From Hungateiclostridiaceae bacterium UBA3934 (GTDB lineage: Bacteria; Bacillota; Clostridia; Acetivibrionales; DTU013), in NCBI GenBank assembly GCA_002385815.1, contig DGEE01000120.1, forward strand, positions 1 to 60,571: DNA of 60,571 nucleotides, read 5' to 3'. The notes below the pieces were generated by a model. That model saw nothing but the letters and a program-made list of their open reading frames with translations. It had not been told where the DNA came from and searched no databases. A program made the translations under genes and the position numbers. Below are positions 52,084 to 60,553 of this stretch, in pieces. Position 1 is the first letter of the stretch, and each line of letters opens with the position of its first letter.

Positions 52084-52160
52084 GCGGTATTATTCAGGAT
52101 AGGGAAACCATCAGAGAACAGGTAAGATTCTCCTGACGATGTGAATCCCGGTAAAAGAAA

Positions 52161-52204
52161 AAAACAGGCTCTGCTCTGTGAATGTCCAGTGCAGTGCCTG
52201 TTTT
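52161..52204. terminator. Bidirectional terminator between hfq and lexA
   Basis: AAAACAGGC (52161-52169) pairs with GCCTGTTTT (52196-52204), with an inner CTGC/GCAG pair. An A-run on the left and a T-run on the right suit termination from both sides of these convergent genes. Confidence 0.85.
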
Positions 52205-52217
52205 ATATTCTGTGGTG

Positions 52218-52868
52218 TCACATCTTTCTGAACACGCCTATTACCTTGCCAAGGATAGTTATATTGTCACGGACGATGATGGGATCCATGTGCATGTTCT
52301 GAGGCTGAAGTCTTATATGATCCTTTTCTCTGTAAAAAGTCTTGACGGTAGCCTCATCACCGATCAGTGCCACGACTATATCGCCGTTATTGGCTGTGGA
52401 TTGCTGTTTTACCAGGACCAGATCTCTGTCCAGTATTCCTGCCTCGACCATACTGTCACCCTGGACTCTCAGCATGAACGCAGTGTTATTTTGAACATAG
52501 TCTACAGGCAACGGGAAAGTGTCCTCTACATTTTCGACAGCCAGGATGGGCTGTCCGGCTGTAACTTTACCAACTATCGGCACATCGACCAGCTCTTTTC
52601 CGGAGTAATAATTCTTTTGAGGCTCATTTTCGTTTCGGGGTGTATTCCTGGCTCCTCCAATAACCCTGATAGCTCTGGGCTTCGTAGGGTCTTTTGCTAT
52701 CAGCCCGCTTTTTCTGAGCTTTTCCAGATAACCATGAACTGTAGATGTGGATTTGAATCCAACTGCGCTGCATATTTCCCTTACTGACGGAGGATATCCC
52801 TTTTCCTCGACCTGCCTGTTTACGAAATCCAGGATCTGCTGTTGCTTTTCAGTAAGCTTTTTACCCAT
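52218..52868 (-). CDS. lexA: SOS transcriptional repressor LexA
   Basis: LexA represses SOS genes and cleaves itself when RecA senses damaged DNA. The 216-residue protein has the winged-helix DNA-binding domain (residues 1-70: LTEKQQQILDFVNRQ, PPSVREICSAVGFKSTSTVH), the cleavage bond A104-G105, and the self-cleaving Ser139-Lys176 dyad (QGDSMVEAG, EATVKTF). I start at 52868 (minus strand), 7 bases after GGGGTG; a frame extension to 52877 places the site too close. It is divergent from yneA with LexA boxes between them. Confidence 0.97.
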   Translation of the reverse strand: MGKKLTEKQQQILDFVNRQVEEKGYPPSVREICSAVGFKSTSTVHGYLEKLRKSGLIAKDPTKPRAIRVIGGARNTPRNENEPQKNYYSGKELVDVPIVGKVTAGQPILAVENVEDTFPLPVDYVQNNTAFMLRVQGDSMVEAGILDRDLVLVKQQSTANNGDIVVALIGDEATVKTFYREKDHIRLQPQNMHMDPIIVRDNITILGKVIGVFRKM

Positions 52869-52918
52869 TCCATACACCCCTTTTGTATTGTTGCCCAGTA
52901 AATATATCCACTGAAAAC

Positions 52919-52947
52919 ATTATATTAAAAAAGAATAAAATTGTCAA
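52919..52947 (-). promoter_or_regulatory. Promoter of lexA
   Basis: On the minus strand TTGACA (52942-52947), 17 bases, TATAAT (52919-52924): a full consensus promoter. Confidence 0.9.
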
Positions 52948-52958
52948 ACAAATGTTCG
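52945..52958. promoter_or_regulatory. LexA box 1, overlapping the lexA -35
   Basis: CAAACAAATGTTCG: GTTC half-site intact, the GAAC half-site one base off (AAAC). It overlaps the -35 of lexA. Confidence 0.75.
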
Positions 52959-52966
52959 GATAAGTA

Positions 52967-52996
52967 TTGACAAAGGAACACATGTTCGTTTATAAT
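52967..52996 (+). promoter_or_regulatory. Promoter of yneA
   Basis: TTGACA (52967-52972), 18 bases, TATAAT (52991-52996). Confidence 0.88.
52975..52988. promoter_or_regulatory. LexA box 2, in the spacer of the yneA promoter
   Basis: GGAACACATGTTCG has a perfect GAAC-N4-GTTC core (52976-52987), fully within the -35/-10 spacer. Confidence 0.9.
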
Positions 52997-53002
52997 TGCA
53001 TT

Positions 53003-53016
53003 AGAACACATGTTCT
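53003..53016. promoter_or_regulatory. LexA box 3, at the yneA transcription start
   Basis: AGAACACATGTTCT is a perfect 14-bp palindrome with the GAAC-N4-GTTC core (53004-53015), just downstream of the -10. Confidence 0.9.
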
Positions 53017-53029
53017 GCAGGAGGATGTC

Positions 53030-53314
53030 ATGAGAAAGAAGTATGTTTTAAAAAACCGCAAACGTTTCAACTTGTTTCTGGCAGTTCTTACAGTATTGAT
53101 TTCTGTCGTGATATTTGCAGCGGCAGCCAGTGGTGCAGACTCAGAATATGCATATGAGACGGTGGTCATTCAAAAGGGAGATACTCTCTGGGATCTGGCG
53201 AAGGAATACCGCGGCAGTTCAGATATAAGACAATACATAGAGAAGATCAAGGCTGTCAATGGTATGGATAACTCCACCATTTACGAAGGCGACATCATAA
53301 AGATGCCGTTATGA
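53030..53314 (+). CDS. yneA: YneA-like SOS cell-division suppressor (LysM protein)
   Basis: In Bacillus, YneA is made during SOS and delays septation. This 94-residue protein has a basic N-terminus, one membrane segment (about residues 13-34) and a LysM domain (about 43-93: ETVVIQKGDTLWDLAKEYRG). Start at ATG 53030 has GCAGGAGG upstream; the open frame to 52967 covers the operators and is not coding. Its divergent position from lexA, size, topology and LexA-box promoter all match yneA. The stop is 4 bases from that of the convergent GH18 gene. Confidence 0.9.
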   Translation: MRKKYVLKNRKRFNLFLAVLTVLISVVIFAAAASGADSEYAYETVVIQKGDTLWDLAKEYRGSSDIRQYIEKIKAVNGMDNSTIYEGDIIKMPL

Positions 53315-53318
53315 CAGA

Positions 53319-55115
53319 TCAGTTACTTATCTCGGCCAGCAGCGATTGCCAGACATCCATGCCGGGGGTGTTTTGTTCAGGATCAGACCCGTCAGGTATC
53401 AGCCCCAGTCTCCAGAGTGATATGCCATCGATTCCGAAATGCCTTGCCAGCTTTATCTTAGCCAATACACTCCTGCTGTTTTCATACCATACAGTATATT
53501 CGACACCTGTTGAGTCATCTGTATATTTCAAGTATGGGTTCTCATAATCCTCATGATAGTGATAGGAGATATCTTTGTCGCTGTCAAGGAGCTTCAGGAA
53601 GTTTTCAAGATTATATCTCAGGGGCACCTGATTAAGTGTTTTACCGTTTTGCTTTTTCCAGACTGTCCAGTCGAATGAAATCTGAAGCATTATCTTATTT
53701 TTGTCCTGAACACCGTTAGTGCTGTCGCTTATCGCATGGAGAGCGAAATACACGTCTTCGAGAGGGGTTAGCGGGGTGATGGTTACACCGCGTTCCATCT
53801 CGGCCCTGGTAAGGCGTTTGGCATCATAGTCATGAGCCATCAATATCACTTTATCAGCCAGTTCGCCGATAGTTCTGTAATCATAGCCGTCAATGCTTGA
53901 AGAGCTCCTCCTGGGGTGTATCAGCGGGTGTACGGCAACGAAGAGCTTTTTTTCATGAAGATCCAGTTTGTCTTTCAGCTTTTTGAGAAACTTGTTGAAG
54001 CCATTTTTCGCACTTTCGCCCCTCAGACCCTCAAAATCGATGACCACGCCATCGAATGAACCTGTTTCGTTGCCGCGTGTCACGCTTTCAAGGGCGTTTG
54101 TGATATCGTCGATGACTTTTTCAGTTAATTCGTCATTATTGAATATGTATTCAGGAAGTCCGTGTACTTCGTTTGTGACAGGATCCTTTATTTTAACTGA
54201 CTGATCAGCATATACCATCAAAAAAGTTGGCACACCTGCTTCTTTGGCCGCTTTGAGTCTGCTGCTGAATCCTGTGGGCAGATAAAAATCATTAAGACCC
54301 AGCTCAGTGCGTGACATATTGAGGATGATGTTTCCGTCAGAGTCGTCATAGCCCAGACTGCTCCATCCAAAAGACACAGAAGTGAGATCAGGTATCTTAT
54401 CGCTTTGAGGTGAAGAGCTTATGGCGTAAAATGCATTCAGACTGTTGATTTTTCTCTCCATGACCCCAAGCATCCGCACCAACATCGCCGCTGCCTGTTC
54501 CCTCAGTAGACTGTTGTTGGGATTGAATGCAGATGCTTCACTTATTATCCCAAAATCCTTTGCTATGGTGATATAACCTGTGTATTCAGACACGTCTTCG
54601 TATGGAGGTTCAAAATAATGCAGCCTGCCAGCCAGCTTGCCGTAGCCGAGGCTGTTTATTATCATTACTACTGCATCCTGACGGGTGATGGGATCGCCAG
54701 GCCTGAAGGAGTCTGTCTCATTTGTGATTATTCCGTTTTTAAGGGCTGTTTCTATGGGCCTGAAATAGAACTTTTTCGGGTCCATGTTATCAGAGAAAGA
54801 GCCCTGCTGTGGAACTTCACCGTCAAGGTCCAGAAGATTTATCAGCATTGTGATAAATTCAGCTCTTGTTATCGTACGACCGTAACCGAATCTGTTGCTT
54901 CCTATACCTTGCGTCACACCCATACTTCTTAGCCTGTGTATAGGCTCGTAAGCATAACTGTTTTCAGGCACATAAGAAAATGGGAGTGATTTGTCAACCG
55001 CATTTTGACTGTTTGAAACATATTGAGCATATGAAAATGCTGATAAAGAAATTATCATGGAAAACAAAATCAAGAAGCCTATGAAATTGATATTTTTCTT
55101 TAAAAAGTCAAGCAT
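53319..55115 (-). CDS. SLH-domain glycoside hydrolase family 18 protein
   Basis: A 598-residue secreted protein. N-terminal signal or anchor (about residues 8-31, ending in FSYA-Q), then three S-layer homology repeats (roughly 50-215: AYEPIHRLRSMGVTQG, YFRPIETALKNGIIT, YTGYITIAKDFGIIS) for attachment to the cell wall, then a GH18 catalytic domain (about 240-590) with the DGVVIDFE motif whose final Glu is the catalytic acid. It likely cleaves cell-wall or spore glycans such as peptidoglycan, as for related YaaH/SleL proteins. Substrate not proven. AGGGGG lies 4 bases before the ATG. Confidence 0.92.
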   Translation of the reverse strand: MLDFLKKNINFIGFLILFSMIISLSAFSYAQYVSNSQNAVDKSLPFSYVPENSYAYEPIHRLRSMGVTQGIGSNRFGYGRTITRAEFITMLINLLDLDGEVPQQGSFSDNMDPKKFYFRPIETALKNGIITNETDSFRPGDPITRQDAVVMIINSLGYGKLAGRLHYFEPPYEDVSEYTGYITIAKDFGIISEASAFNPNNSLLREQAAAMLVRMLGVMERKINSLNAFYAISSSPQSDKIPDLTSVSFGWSSLGYDDSDGNIILNMSRTELGLNDFYLPTGFSSRLKAAKEAGVPTFLMVYADQSVKIKDPVTNEVHGLPEYIFNNDELTEKVIDDITNALESVTRGNETGSFDGVVIDFEGLRGESAKNGFNKFLKKLKDKLDLHEKKLFVAVHPLIHPRRSSSSIDGYDYRTIGELADKVILMAHDYDAKRLTRAEMERGVTITPLTPLEDVYFALHAISDSTNGVQDKNKIMLQISFDWTVWKKQNGKTLNQVPLRYNLENFLKLLDSDKDISYHYHEDYENPYLKYTDDSTGVEYTVWYENSRSVLAKIKLARHFGIDGISLWRLGLIPDGSDPEQNTPGMDVWQSLLAEISN

Positions 55116-55200
55116 TTTGCCCCCTGAAAATGTTGTTTTACATAATACAGCATAAGTTTACCATAACCGAATGAATGACTGCAACATTTGAGGAAGAGTG

Positions 55201-55209
55201 TGCTATAAT
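55201..55209 (+). promoter_or_regulatory. Extended -10 promoter of the desulfurase gene
   Basis: TGCTATAAT is a perfect extended -10 at 55201-55209; a -35 is not obvious. A GCTGAT/ATCAGC hairpin (55223-55241) starts the leader. Confidence 0.6.
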
Positions 55210-55334
55210 TAGGAAGGACAAGGCTGATATTTTGCATCAGCTCAGTCTGGACATAATAAGAATAGATGCAGCAATGAGTCGCCCGGGACAAATTGCATCA
55301 TTGCAACACAACACAGACATTCAAGGGGTATGAT

Positions 55335-56507
55335 ATGGGATCTGAAATATATCTGGACAACAGCTCAACAACCAGACAATATGATGAAGTAACATCGCTG
55401 ATGGCCACGATAGCTTCTACGAAGTATGGCAATCCGTCATCATTGCATACAAAGGGCATAGAAGCCGAAAGGCTGGTTTCGGCCTCTCGTGAGACGATAG
55501 CCGATCTTCTTGGTGTCCGGCCGTCGGAAGTGTATTTCACATCCGGCGGTACTGAATCCAATAACCTGGCGATCATTGGATACCTTGAGGCAAACCCCAG
55601 AAAAGGCAGGCACATCATTACCACCAGCATCGAACACCCCTCTGTGCTGGAAGTTTTCCGCCATCTCGGAAGCAGGGGATGGAGCGTGGATTTTCTGGAT
55701 GTGGATGAAAAGGGCCGGATTCTGACCGGGCAACTGGAGGAAAAAATAAGGCCGGATACTGCACTTATCAGCATCGTTCTTGTCAATAATGAAACGGGTA
55801 CGATACAGGATATCGAAGAAATATCATCGATCAGAGATTCGTTGAATCCTCAGACAGTGATACATGCAGATGCAGTACAGGCTTTCGGCAAGATAACGCT
55901 GTATCCTGTAAGAGCAGGCATAGACCTGATGTCTGTCAGCTCACATAAGATTCACGGCCCCAAGGGAGTCGGTGCTTTATATGTTTCAGCAAAGGTAAGG
56001 ATAAATCCGCTGTTTTACGGAGGAGGCCAGGAGACACTGCTACGCTCGGGGACTGAGAATGTGCCGGGAATCGCAGGCTTCGGTCTGGCAGCCAGTATGA
56101 CCACAGAAAAAATTGATGAGAGTTTCAGAAAAGCGGTTGGTCTGAGAGAGCTGCTGATCAGTGAGCTTGCTTCTTCCGATATTTCATACTGTGTCAATTC
56201 GCCAGATGACGCTTTGCCCCATATAGTAAACATTTCTTTTGAAAATGTCAGGGCCGAAGTGCTGCTTCATCATCTGGAGCAAAGAGGGATATTTGTTTCG
56301 ACCGGTTCAGCCTGCTCATCACATAAAAAGAGCAGGAGCCATGTCCTGACGGCAATGGGTATTGCTCCTGAACTGATAGACGGTGCAATCAGGTTCAGCT
56401 TTTCGAATCAGAATACTGAAGATGAGATAAGGTTGACAGTTGATGCATTGAAGGATATCATTCCGGTAATAGATATAAGCAGAAAAAAGAGACCCGGGAG
56501 GAAGTAA
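55335..56507 (+). CDS. Cysteine desulfurase (NifS/IscS type)
   Basis: A 390-residue PLP-dependent enzyme that takes sulfur from cysteine as a persulfide. PLP lysine in SSHKIHGPKGVGALY (about residue 205) and the catalytic cysteine in GSACSSHKKSRS (about residue 327), with the motif SGGTESNNLAI. I start at ATG 55335 with AAGGGG upstream; the frame's ATG 55293 has no site. The stop codon overlaps the thiI start (TAATG), and the pair works in 4-thiouridine formation: this desulfurase is the dedicated sulfur donor for ThiI, like NifZ in Bacillus. Confidence 0.95.
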   Translation: MGSEIYLDNSSTTRQYDEVTSLMATIASTKYGNPSSLHTKGIEAERLVSASRETIADLLGVRPSEVYFTSGGTESNNLAIIGYLEANPRKGRHIITTSIEHPSVLEVFRHLGSRGWSVDFLDVDEKGRILTGQLEEKIRPDTALISIVLVNNETGTIQDIEEISSIRDSLNPQTVIHADAVQAFGKITLYPVRAGIDLMSVSSHKIHGPKGVGALYVSAKVRINPLFYGGGQETLLRSGTENVPGIAGFGLAASMTTEKIDESFRKAVGLRELLISELASSDISYCVNSPDDALPHIVNISFENVRAEVLLHHLEQRGIFVSTGSACSSHKKSRSHVLTAMGIAPELIDGAIRFSFSNQNTEDEIRLTVDALKDIIPVIDISRKKRPGRK

Positions 56508-57733
56508 TGGAGAAAGTCATACTTGTCAGATATGGAGAGATTATACTCAAGGGTTTGAACAGGCCCATGTTCGAAGACAGGCTCATAAAAAATATTAAGC
56601 AATCGTTGTACGGGCTTGGTAAAATATCTGTCAGACGTTCACAGGCAAGGATATTCATTGAACCCAGGCAGGATGATTTCGATTTCGAGAATGCTGTTAC
56701 AAGGCTTGTTAATGTAATGGGAATCATATCTGTGAGTATCGTATGGAAGATCAAAACAGATTTTGAAGAAATCAAAAAGCACTCTGTCGAGATGGTCCGC
56801 AACTATATGACAAAGCTGAACAGACATGCAGCTGCAAAGGGTCCGATGAGGATGAAAGAAACATCAGAAGCATCTGTGGGGTTCAAGGTAGAAGCAAAGA
56901 GGGGCAATAAGAATTTCCCCATACAGTCGCCTGAGATATGCAGACAGCTCGGCGGATATCTGCTGAAAAATGTTCCCGGTCTGAAAGTGGATGTGCATGA
57001 TCCGGACTTCATATTCTATGTTGAGGTCAGGGACAGTACCTACATATATTGTGATATAATCCCGGCATTCGGCGGTCTGCCGGTAGGTACAAGCGGAAAA
57101 GCCATGCTTCTGCTTTCAGGAGGAATAGACAGTCCGGTGGCAGGATGGATGATGGCTAAAAGAGGAATGGAGCTGGAGGCTGTTCATTTCCATACTTACC
57201 CTTATACCAGCGAGCGTGCGAAGGATAAGGTGATTGCACTTGCCAGGATACTGTCGCGATATTGCCATCGTATCAGGCTTCACATAGTACCTTTTACAGA
57301 AATCCAACTGGATATCAATGATAAGTGTCCTGAGGAGCACCTTACCGTACTGATGCGCAGAGCAATGATGAAGATTTCTGAAAAGATTGCCGCTGAAAAC
57401 GGTGCCAAAGCACTCATCACCGGCGAAAGTCTCGGGCAGGTGGCCAGCCAGACTGTGGAAGCGATAGCAGTTACAAATGAAGCTGTCAGGATGCCCGTGT
57501 TCAGACCCTTGATCGGTATGGATAAAAATGAGGTCATAGAGACCGCGAGAAGGATCGATACGTATGAAACCTCGATCCTGCCCTATGAGGACTGCTGTAC
57601 AGTTTTCGTGGCAAAGCACCCTAAAACCAGGCCAGGGCTTGAGGAAATAAAAGAGCTGGAAGGCAGGCTCAGTCTTGATGCAATGATTGAACGCGCCATC
57701 GCAGATACAGAGACAGTCGTCATTGGAGAGTAA
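56507..57733 (+). CDS. thiI: tRNA 4-thiouridine synthase ThiI
   Basis: ThiI makes 4-thiouridine at position 8 of tRNAs, and in some bacteria helps thiamine synthesis. The 408-residue protein has a ferredoxin-like and THUMP N-terminus (residues 1-165), the PP-loop SGGIDSPVAGW and the adenylation domain (ALITGESLGQVASQT). There is no C-terminal rhodanese domain, as in Bacillus, which is why a partner desulfurase is needed; its gene lies directly upstream and overlaps by one base. Confidence 0.96.
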   Translation: MEKVILVRYGEIILKGLNRPMFEDRLIKNIKQSLYGLGKISVRRSQARIFIEPRQDDFDFENAVTRLVNVMGIISVSIVWKIKTDFEEIKKHSVEMVRNYMTKLNRHAAAKGPMRMKETSEASVGFKVEAKRGNKNFPIQSPEICRQLGGYLLKNVPGLKVDVHDPDFIFYVEVRDSTYIYCDIIPAFGGLPVGTSGKAMLLLSGGIDSPVAGWMMAKRGMELEAVHFHTYPYTSERAKDKVIALARILSRYCHRIRLHIVPFTEIQLDINDKCPEEHLTVLMRRAMMKISEKIAAENGAKALITGESLGQVASQTVEAIAVTNEAVRMPVFRPLIGMDKNEVIETARRIDTYETSILPYEDCCTVFVAKHPKTRPGLEEIKELEGRLSLDAMIERAIADTETVVIGE

Positions 57734-57807
57734 TTCCACGCATGTATGACAGACCGTTATGACAACAATATATTATATCCACATAGTATTTAGGAAGGTT
57801 GTTGTCA

Positions 57808-59199
57808 ATGACGGTCTCACGCAGGAAAAGCCTGAAATGGTTTGTATATGCTGCGGTAATGGTAATAGCTGCTGTAACGGCCGCCTTTCTGATCCTGTCG
57901 TACAAATATACAGGAGATACTATCCGCAAAGGTATAAGTATTGAGCAGACTGACGTTTCATGGCTGACCTCTGAGGCTGCAAAAAATCGTGTGACAGAAG
58001 AATTAAAGAGATACTACGACACTGACAAGCTGACATTGACATATAAAGAAAGTAAATGGGATATCAGACTGAGTGATATAGACTATAGCTTCAAGGTCGA
58101 TGATGCAGTCGAAAAGGCTTTTTACATCGGAAGGGAAGGCAATATTTTCAGAAAGCTCTTTGATTCACTGTCATTATCGAGAAATGGATTGAAGCTTGAA
58201 GTAGAGGAGAGCTTCGACAGAGATAAGCTCAGGGACATACTTGAAAAAATAAAAAAGGAGTGTGATTCCACGGCTGAAAACGCAGTGGTCACTTACTCCG
58301 GCGGGAAATTCGAGTTCACCCGCGAAGTCCCGTTCAGGGAGCTTGATGTTGACACGAATCTGAAATTAGTGGAGAATTATTTAAAAAAGAGAGATTTCAG
58401 AGATATAGAACTGATAGTGGATGAGAAGGAGCCGAAAGTCACATATGATAAGATCAAAGATATCAATACTGTGCTTTCGAGCTTCAGTACCACTTTCAAC
58501 AGGAATGATGTCAATCGGACTGACAATATCAGGCTGGCATGCAGCAGGATCAACAACATACTGCTGATGCCCGGCGAAGAGTTTTCAATGAACAGGGAAC
58601 TGGGACCAAGGACTCTGGCAAATGGATATAAACAGGCTCCTATCATTTTCAAAAATGAACTGGTCCCCGGTACCGGAGGCGGTGTGTGCCAGGTGTCTTC
58701 CACACTGTTCAACTCGGTGCTGCTGGCCGGACTGAAGGTCACAGAGCGGGAACACCATTCAATGCCTCTGACATATATCAGCCCCGGCAGGGATGCTACT
58801 ATCACTGAAAGCTCAATAGATTTCAAGTTTAAAAACGATTCGGGATACCCGATCCTGATAAATGCATATGTGAAGGGAAACAAACTGCATGTAAGCATAC
58901 TGGGCAAAAAACGGGAGGATGGAATCGAGTTCAGGCTGAAAACCAGGACCATCGGAACTTACAAGCCGAAACCTGAGAAAATAGTATTGGACAAGACACT
59001 TGAGCCCAATCAGAGGATCGTTGAACGAAAACCGATAAACGGCATAAGAGTCATATTGTACAGAGAAACATATAAAAACGGCGTACTGCAACGACGTGAA
59101 AAGCTTTATGAGGATTATTACAAGCCTGTCCAGGGGATCACAAGGGTAAGCAGCGATATCTGGTACCAATATATTTCTCAGGAAATGCCGGTTGATTAA
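57808..59199 (+). CDS. VanW-family membrane protein
   Basis: A 463-residue protein with a basic N-terminus, one membrane segment (about residues 10-32), a region resembling the PG_binding_4 domain (40-220) and a VanW domain (about 235-370: NNILLMPGEEFSMNRELGPR, GTGGGVCQVSSTLFNS, REHHSMPLTYISPGRDATI). VanW proteins occur in many wall-related contexts; the biochemical function is unknown. I start at ATG 57808, 9 bases after GGAAGG. The tail after 370 resembles the extension seen in clostridial homologues. It follows thiI by 74 bases. Confidence 0.9.
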   Translation: MTVSRRKSLKWFVYAAVMVIAAVTAAFLILSYKYTGDTIRKGISIEQTDVSWLTSEAAKNRVTEELKRYYDTDKLTLTYKESKWDIRLSDIDYSFKVDDAVEKAFYIGREGNIFRKLFDSLSLSRNGLKLEVEESFDRDKLRDILEKIKKECDSTAENAVVTYSGGKFEFTREVPFRELDVDTNLKLVENYLKKRDFRDIELIVDEKEPKVTYDKIKDINTVLSSFSTTFNRNDVNRTDNIRLACSRINNILLMPGEEFSMNRELGPRTLANGYKQAPIIFKNELVPGTGGGVCQVSSTLFNSVLLAGLKVTEREHHSMPLTYISPGRDATITESSIDFKFKNDSGYPILINAYVKGNKLHVSILGKKREDGIEFRLKTRTIGTYKPKPEKIVLDKTLEPNQRIVERKPINGIRVILYRETYKNGVLQRREKLYEDYYKPVQGITRVSSDIWYQYISQEMPVD

Positions 59200-59272
59200 T
59201 TATTATCGGCTGTTATTCCGGCAGATCATTCTGATATGCCGGGTCAAATAGAGGGTAAAAGAATGAGGGGTC

Positions 59273-59947
59273 ATGATGAGAGAAGGTCTGTATAATAAAG
59301 AAGTTGTATGTCCTGTTTGCTCAAAAAAGTTCCAGGCAACAAAAGTGAAAGCCAGGGCCACCAAGGTCAAGAGCAGGGATTCCGATTTCTGCGTCCATTA
59401 TGAGGACATCAATCCCATATACTATGATGCCTGGGTCTGTGAAAACTGCGGATATGCCAACCAGGCAGACAAGTTTGAAGAGATTTCTCATAATGAAGCC
59501 GACATCCTCAGGAACAGGCTGATGCCAAAATGGAATAAACACAGCCTGAGTGGAGAGAGAGACATCGACACGGCGATAGAAGCCTTCAAGCTTGTCCTCA
59601 TAAGTCACGATTACAGAGGCGCAAAAGCCATCGATTTTGCCAAGGCATGCCTCAGGATCGCCTGGCTGTACAGATATAAGGGTGATGAAGAAGAAGAACT
59701 GAAATTCATCCGGCATTCATTGGAATATTATACAGAAGTGTATGAGAAGGAATCTTTCCCCGTTGACAAGCTCGATGAAAGCACCTGTGTATATATGATC
59801 GGCGAACTCAATTTCAGAGTCGGCAATTACAGCGAAGCCGTAAAATGGTTCAGCAGACTCATCAGTTCAGAAGAAGCGAGGAAGAAACCAGCACTTATAG
59901 AGGCTGCAAGAGAACAATACCAACTGGTCAAGGAAAAGCTAAAATGA
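59273..59947 (+). CDS. DUF2225 domain protein with zinc-ribbon and TPR-like region
   Basis: A 224-residue soluble protein of the DUF2225 family, found mainly in Firmicutes. It has CPVC near the N-terminus (residues 14-17) and CENCG (about 62-66), a likely zinc pair, and a helical C-terminal region with TPR-like repeats (YMIGELNFRVGNYSEAVKWFSR). Function unknown. Two adjacent ATGs, 59273 and 59276, follow AGGGG; either is possible. Ten bases after its stop comes the truncated AIR-synthase-like gene, so these may be cotranscribed. Confidence 0.9.
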   Translation: MMREGLYNKEVVCPVCSKKFQATKVKARATKVKSRDSDFCVHYEDINPIYYDAWVCENCGYANQADKFEEISHNEADILRNRLMPKWNKHSLSGERDIDTAIEAFKLVLISHDYRGAKAIDFAKACLRIAWLYRYKGDEEEELKFIRHSLEYYTEVYEKESFPVDKLDESTCVYMIGELNFRVGNYSEAVKWFSRLISSEEARKKPALIEAAREQYQLVKEKLK

Positions 59948-59957
59948 CGGAGGTCGT

Positions 59958-60553
59958 ATGGATACAGGGAAATTACCAGGTAATGTGCTTGAAAGACTGG
60001 TTTTCAGCAAAATAAAAAAGGTACATGACGATATTCTGATAAGCCCGGGCATAGGTATGGATTGTGCTGCTATAGATTTTGGTGAATACGCCTGTGTACT
60101 GTCATGTGATCCAATCACCGGGACAGCCAGGGAGATAGGCAGGCTGGCCGTACATATCAACTGCAATGACATTGCTGCCTGTGGGGTTGAGCCTCTTGGA
60201 CTTCTGGCTACGATTTTATGCCCTGAAGGCTCCTCAGAGGAAGAACTGGAAATCATCATGGACCAGTTTGCAGAAGCTGCCAGGTCTGTTAATGTGGATA
60301 TCCTCGGCGGTCACACGGAAATAACCAATGTTGTGAACCGGTTCGTCATATCCTGTACTGCTGTTGGCAAATGCCTTAAGGACAAGATCATAAGTACCAG
60401 CGGCGCCAGAGCCGGTGACAGTCTTGTCATTACAAAACATGCCGGCCTGGAGGGCGTATCCATAATAGCTCATGAGAAAGAAGAAGAACTGATACCGGTC
60501 CTTGGCAGACAAATAGTTGAAGAAGCAAAAGGATTCATGGACAGCATAAGTGT
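59958..60553 (+). CDS. AIR-synthase/HypE-like protein, N-terminal fragment
   Basis: An open frame from ATG 59958 (GGAGG upstream) runs to the right edge and is cut by the adapter; about 198 residues are visible. It begins MDTGKLPGNVLERLVFSKIK and has the ATP-binding/dimer motifs of the AIR synthase-related superfamily (GIGMDCAAIDFGEYACVLSCDPITG, HINCNDIAACGVEPLGLLATI, DILGGHTEITN). HypE, PurM, SelD and ThiL are members; the HypE-type hydrogenase maturation protein is the closest look, but no hyp genes are seen, so the exact role is open. Confidence 0.85.

Noticed and set aside
59218..59242. CCGGCA/TGCCGG hairpin after the VanW gene as terminator
   Set aside because: The stem is 6 bp with no T-run.
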